From: Treponema sp.
GTDB taxonomy: Bacteria; Spirochaetota; Spirochaetia; Treponematales; Breznakiellaceae
Assembly: GCA_031254385.1 (NCBI GenBank)
Contig: JAIRUO010000158.1
Span: 1 to 9,242, forward strand
Length of the DNA: 9,242 nt
Reading direction: 5' to 3'
Below the pieces are notes generated by a model that ran no database searches, was not told where the DNA came from, and saw only the letters and a list, made by a program, of their open reading frames with translations. Each line of letters starts with the position of its first letter. Within the stretch, counting starts at the first letter, position 1. Shown here one piece after another: positions 6,392-9,242 of the stretch. Made by a program: the position numbers and the translations under genes.

Positions 6392-7576
6392 CTATTTGCC
6401 GCCGAAAATAGGACGCCGCGACCAGGCCCAGTCTCTCACTTTTGAGTCAGGCCGGAAGGAGATACTCAGTTCCAGCACGGCAGCGGAACGCTGGCCCGGC
6501 TCGTAGCCGAATTCTTTACCGTAATAGGCCAGATCGATTTTTAACCAGCCAAGGTGAACGCCGATACCAGCGGCAGGAAGCATTTCGTTTATGCCTACGC
6601 GGGCATATAGAAATTTAAAAAAGGTTACCTGAGCGCCAAGGCTGAAATCCAGCATGAAATTCCTGGTGTTTAGGTAATCGCCCTGCTTAAACATGTTCAT
6701 AATATTATGCCAGTCTGCGGCAACAGCAAGATTCATAAAGCCAAACAGTTTTAATTCATAAGCCACGCCCAAATTCATGGTAAAGGGGAAGTAATATTGG
6801 TTAGTATCAGGTTCACCCAATAAATTATAAACTACCCGCCCCATGGAAAAAATATCGTTAAAGGTAAAACCGGCTCTAAGCCCGCCCCATCGGAACATAA
6901 AACCTAAGTCAAGCGCCCCTCCTGCAATAACGGGGACATTAAGCCCACCCATTAAGTCAGTGCTGGCAAGGCTGCTAATTTCTACAGGATCTGTAGACAA
7001 CAAGGCACGGGCAAAGGGTTTTAGGGTAACGCCCGCATCCAGAGTCATGCCTCCAAAGTCGAAAACCTTAAAGCCAAACCCTATGGGAAGCATTATATCT
7101 TCGTAGGCATCCACTATTAGTGTGGTTCCGTCAATAGTAACATTTGCATAAGTGCGGTTCCAAAGACCGAACCCAAAACCGTTGGCAACCCAGGCAATGG
7201 AAAGGGGGAGTTCGTTTATCGAAAGGCCCAAGACAATCCGCCCATTCTGATCACTCAGGATTTGCGCCATATCTCCTAGAGCGCTGGCGTCTCCTTTTAT
7301 CATACTCATGACAGGCTTAATCAGGCCAAAAGTAGCTTGGGGGCTAAAAACCGAGGCAGACACGGAAAAAATGCTGTTTTGATTGGTCCGCACTATGGCG
7401 GCAGGGTTTACCAGGAGGGAGAACACATTATCCGTATAGGCAATGTGATGCCCGCCGAATCCGCTTGCCGATGCAGTAGGCATGGAAAGGCTGGGCATAG
7501 CGACTTTATCCTGCGCAAAAACAGGAAGAACCAGAACCGCCATCAGAAATATTGAAAGTATCGCTCTATGTTTCAT
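6392..7576 (-). CDS. Predicted outer-membrane beta-barrel protein, family unclear
   Basis: The 394-residue product has an N-terminal signal peptide: basic start MKHR, hydrophobic core, likely signal peptidase I cleavage after VFA at residue 21. The rest has alternating hydrophobic strands rich in Gly and aromatic residues, typical of an outer-membrane barrel, for example FGFGLWNRTY, GGALDLGFMFRWGGLRAGF and VLELSISF. An early DNVFSLLVNPAAI segment (50-61, NPAA at 57-60) resembles the NPAG-like start of FadL/PorV-type barrels that treponemes carry in several copies; I cannot assign a specific family or substrate. The ATG at 7576 has an AAGGAG Shine-Dalgarno 6 bases upstream that overlaps the stop of the lipoprotein gene, so the two are co-translated. 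The hairpin at 6346-6379 follows. Export and barrel fold are likely; function is unknown. Confidence 0.75.
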   Translation of the reverse strand: MKHRAILSIFLMAVLVLPVFAQDKVAMPSLSMPTASASGFGGHHIAYTDNVFSLLVNPAAIVRTNQNSIFSVSASVFSPQATFGLIKPVMSMIKGDASALGDMAQILSDQNGRIVLGLSINELPLSIAWVANGFGFGLWNRTYANVTIDGTTLIVDAYEDIMLPIGFGFKVFDFGGMTLDAGVTLKPFARALLSTDPVEISSLASTDLMGGLNVPVIAGGALDLGFMFRWGGLRAGFTFNDIFSMGRVVYNLLGEPDTNQYYFPFTMNLGVAYELKLFGFMNLAVAADWHNIMNMFKQGDYLNTRNFMLDFSLGAQVTFFKFLYARVGINEMLPAAGIGVHLGWLKIDLAYYGKEFGYEPGQRSAAVLELSISFRPDSKVRDWAWSRRPIFGGK

Positions 7577-7586
7577 TTTTTGCTCC

Positions 7587-8393
7587 TTAGTTTATGCCCA
7601 TAATTGCACTTTTTAGCGCGCTGGTGATGGGGTTTTCATCGGCCTTACTGCTAAAAGGAGAAGTGGTGAGAAGGTTGAGGTAAGCCGCCAGTGCGATTTG
7701 ATTAGGGCTAGCTCCAGTTGCAACTGTAACCTTTTTAGTTGCACCGCTACCGCTGGTACCAAAGTAGGTAATATTGGTAATCAGGTTTTCCCAGTTACCG
7801 CTATTGACATTAGCAGTTACACCTACAATTTCTGCCATGACCAGTAACAGTATGGCATCCGCAGCATCTGCGGGTTCAACAACAGCTATATAATTAGGGT
7901 TAAATGTGACAGTTCCAATAACAGGGTTTATAGCATTACAATCCTTTAACAATTGCGCGAGTTCATTCGCAGCCGCTGGGCCACCGTTAGCATTGAAATC
8001 CGACAGCACACCGTTAACTACCTTGCTTATGGCTGACTCGTCACCATCCATTATATCTGTCAGCGCACTTGTGGCATGGGAAAGTATGGAAGCCCCCAGG
8101 CCAACGGATTGCGATGAGAGCTTTACCCTGCCAGCCAGGAGTTTTGCATTACCTGCGTTTAGAGGTTGATTCTTTAGGGTTGAGTCTATTTTCTTGTTTA
8201 CTGCCGCAGCTAAAGCCGGGTTCCCCACGGATCTGGCGACCCATTCATCAATATTTCCGGCGTTTACATTGATTTTGGCAAGGTCGTACTCCCGAGGCTT
8301 CCCAAAACTGTTGCTAAAAAATGAGTCACAGGCAGAAAAACTTAGGGAAAAAACCGAGATAGCCAGGAAGGCTAAAAAAGCTCTTTTCATCAT
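7587..8393 (-). CDS. Predicted lipoprotein of unknown function
   Basis: I place the start at the ATG at 8393 (268 residues). It has AAGGAG 7 bases upstream (8406-8401) and gives a clean lipoprotein signal: MMKRAF, a hydrophobic core, then SLSFSAC with the lipidated Cys at residue 22. The lipobox is relaxed (Phe at -3), as often in spirochaetes. A longer reading from 8471 would start inside the predicted promoter and spoil the signal peptide. The mature part is Ala/Asn/Ser-rich, begins YDLAKINVNAGNIDEWVARSVG, looks largely helical, and shows no enzyme motif that I recognise. The gene is 10 bases upstream of the barrel gene and probably shares its promoter at 8443-8471. A role as a periplasmic or outer-membrane accessory to that barrel is inferred from position only. 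Confidence 0.8.
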   Translation of the reverse strand: MMKRAFLAFLAISVFSLSFSACDSFFSNSFGKPREYDLAKINVNAGNIDEWVARSVGNPALAAAVNKKIDSTLKNQPLNAGNAKLLAGRVKLSSQSVGLGASILSHATSALTDIMDGDESAISKVVNGVLSDFNANGGPAAANELAQLLKDCNAINPVIGTVTFNPNYIAVVEPADAADAILLLVMAEIVGVTANVNSGNWENLITNITYFGTSGSGATKKVTVATGASPNQIALAAYLNLLTTSPFSSKADENPITSALKSAIMGIN

Positions 8394-8442
8394 AACCTCT
8401 CTCCTTATGCCAGGAAAACACATACTTTCCCAGTATAAAGTA

Positions 8443-8471
8443 AATATACAGCTAATAGATAAGTTTTTCAA
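8443..8471 (-). promoter_or_regulatory. Sigma-70-type promoter of the lipoprotein/barrel operon
   Basis: On the minus strand TTGAAA (8471-8466) and TATATT (8448-8443) are separated by exactly 17 bases, each five of six to consensus. Transcription would start near 8436, giving a leader of about 43 bases that carries the AAGGAG ribosome site before the ATG at 8393. The position supports the shorter lipoprotein start. Confidence 0.65.
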
Positions 8472-8559
8472 TATATTGGCAAGGAATTTATTGTTTTATT
8501 ACGATTTTTCTGGCAAAGAAGGGTTCGCGGCGGGGAAAATACGCCTTGTTTATTTAGTC

Positions 8560-8584
8560 ATGGTATAGTAAACTATTGAACCAT
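8560..8584 (+). promoter_or_regulatory. Extended -10 (TGGTATAGT) within an imperfect inverted repeat, upstream of rnfC
   Basis: TGGTATAGT (8561-8569) is an extended -10 match, and transcription would start near 8576, about 30 bases before the rnfC ATG. The same bases form an inverted repeat: ATGGT-ATAGT (8560-8569) against ACTAT (8572-8576) and ACCAT (8580-8584), with TGA unpaired between the two right halves. It could be an operator overlapping the promoter, or chance in AT-rich DNA. No good -35 is seen. Confidence 0.4.
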
Positions 8585-8607
8585 TATGGCTATAGGAGCG
8601 CTAATTA

Positions 8608-9242
8608 ATGGCGTTGCATACATTTAAAAGAGGATTAAAATTAGATCCCCATAAACATGCCACTGAGGGCAAGGCTATAGAAATTGTGCCTTCGCCAAAA
8701 CAGGTAACAATTCCTATCAACCAGCATTTTGGCGCGCCTGATAAGTGCATTGTAAATACAGGCGACCAGGTCAAGCGGGGGCAGAAGATAGCAGAAGGTG
8801 CCGCACCCGGCCCAATGACCGTGCCGGTTCACGCTTCTGTCTGCGGGCTGGTAAAAAAAATTGAGCCCAGGCTCCTGCCCAATAATAGCGAAGGGCTCTG
8901 CGTCATTATCGAAGCGGACGGGACAGACGAGACTGACTTTTTGCCGCCCCTTGATCCCTTCAACTGCACAAAAGAAGAAGCCATTCAGCGCATCCGTGAT
9001 GCGGGGATTATAGGTATGGGAGGGGCCGGTTTTCCAACCCATGTTAAGTTTAACCCCCCGCCGGGCAAAACCATTGACCTAATTATAGCCAACGGCGCTG
9101 AGTGCGAGCCCTACCTTACCACCGACGAAGCGGTAATGGCCGAAAAAGCCGATGTCCTTATCCAGGGGCTCAGCATGGTAATGAAGATTACCGGAGTCAA
9201 AAAAGCCATAATTGGGCTTGAAGCCAACAAAGCCAAACTCAT
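8608..9242 (+). CDS. rnfC: RnfC subunit of the Rnf ferredoxin:NAD+ oxidoreductase (5' part, truncated by window)
   Basis: The plus-strand frame from the ATG at 8608 is open to the window end (211 codons) and matches RnfC from its N-terminus: TFKRGLKLDPHK, then IPINQHFGAPDKCIV (35-49) and the GDQVKRGQKIAEG barrel-sandwich turn (52-64). After these come GIIGMGGAGFPTHVK (133-147) and NGAECEPYLTTDEAVM (162-177), which belong to the Nqo1-like NADH/FMN-binding fold. RnfC is the membrane-associated subunit that passes electrons in the Rnf complex, which couples reduced ferredoxin oxidation by NAD+ to Na+ or H+ export. The C-terminal 4Fe-4S cysteine motifs fall outside the window. The start has TAGGAG 9 bases upstream. 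It is transcribed away from the lipoprotein operon and is probably the first gene of an rnf operon running rightwards. Confidence 0.95.
   Translation, partial: MALHTFKRGLKLDPHKHATEGKAIEIVPSPKQVTIPINQHFGAPDKCIVNTGDQVKRGQKIAEGAAPGPMTVPVHASVCGLVKKIEPRLLPNNSEGLCVIIEADGTDETDFLPPLDPFNCTKEEAIQRIRDAGIIGMGGAGFPTHVKFNPPPGKTIDLIIANGAECEPYLTTDEAVMAEKADVLIQGLSMVMKITGVKKAIIGLEANKAKL

Noticed and set aside
8394..8471. N-terminal extension of the lipoprotein to an ATG at 8471
   Set aside because: It would start inside the -35 element of the predicted promoter, lacks a ribosome site, and would bury the lipoprotein signal peptide 26 residues in.
8394..8607. Possible small gene or RNA in the divergent intergenic region
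   Set aside because: Apart from the two promoter candidates and ribosome sites, I see no conserved-looking structure or short frame with a ribosome site.
8641..9042. 133-residue minus-strand open frame near the right edge
   Set aside because: It is antisense to conserved RnfC motifs and has no protein features of its own.

Overview
The window looks like chromosome from an anaerobic, fermentative, diderm bacterium, most likely a spirochaete of the Treponema type. This is an inference from four things: an rnf complex gene, a butyrate-kinase-family enzyme, a lipoprotein with a relaxed spirochaete-like lipobox, and a neighbouring outer-membrane-barrel-like protein. No rRNA or other taxonomic marker is present. 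Base composition looks balanced and fairly uniform. Almost all of the window is coding, on the minus strand except for the right edge.

Right edge: rnfC (8608 to the window end, plus strand, truncated) encodes a subunit of the Rnf ferredoxin:NAD+ oxidoreductase. A 214-base divergent intergenic region separates it from a minus-strand pair. That pair is a secreted lipoprotein of unknown family (7587-8393) followed 10 bases later by a predicted outer-membrane beta-barrel protein (6392-7576). A good -35/-10 promoter lies upstream of the lipoprotein, and a 13-bp perfect hairpin follows the barrel gene.

Centre and left: a new minus-strand transcription unit appears to start at an extended -10 promoter placed so close to the MoxR start codon that the mRNA may be leaderless. 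The gene order is MoxR AAA+ ATPase, DUF58 protein, multi-spanning DUF4129 membrane protein, a butyrate kinase with a fused N-terminal ACT domain, a YjbQ-family protein, and the start of a type I restriction-modification methyltransferase gene (hsdM). Genes overlap or lie 5-11 bases apart, so one operon is likely. MoxR/DUF58/DUF4129 form a known envelope-associated chaperone-like module. The metabolic genes behind it (kinase, YjbQ) have no obvious link to that module.

The two most notable points follow. First, the ACT-butyrate kinase fusion: its ACT half resembles the acetolactate synthase regulatory subunit and keeps the residues that in E. coli IlvH bind valine, which suggests a branched-chain amino acid-controlled acyl kinase. 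Second, the hsdM gene has an in-frame TAA at codon 15 although the frame is otherwise intact and well conserved to the window edge.
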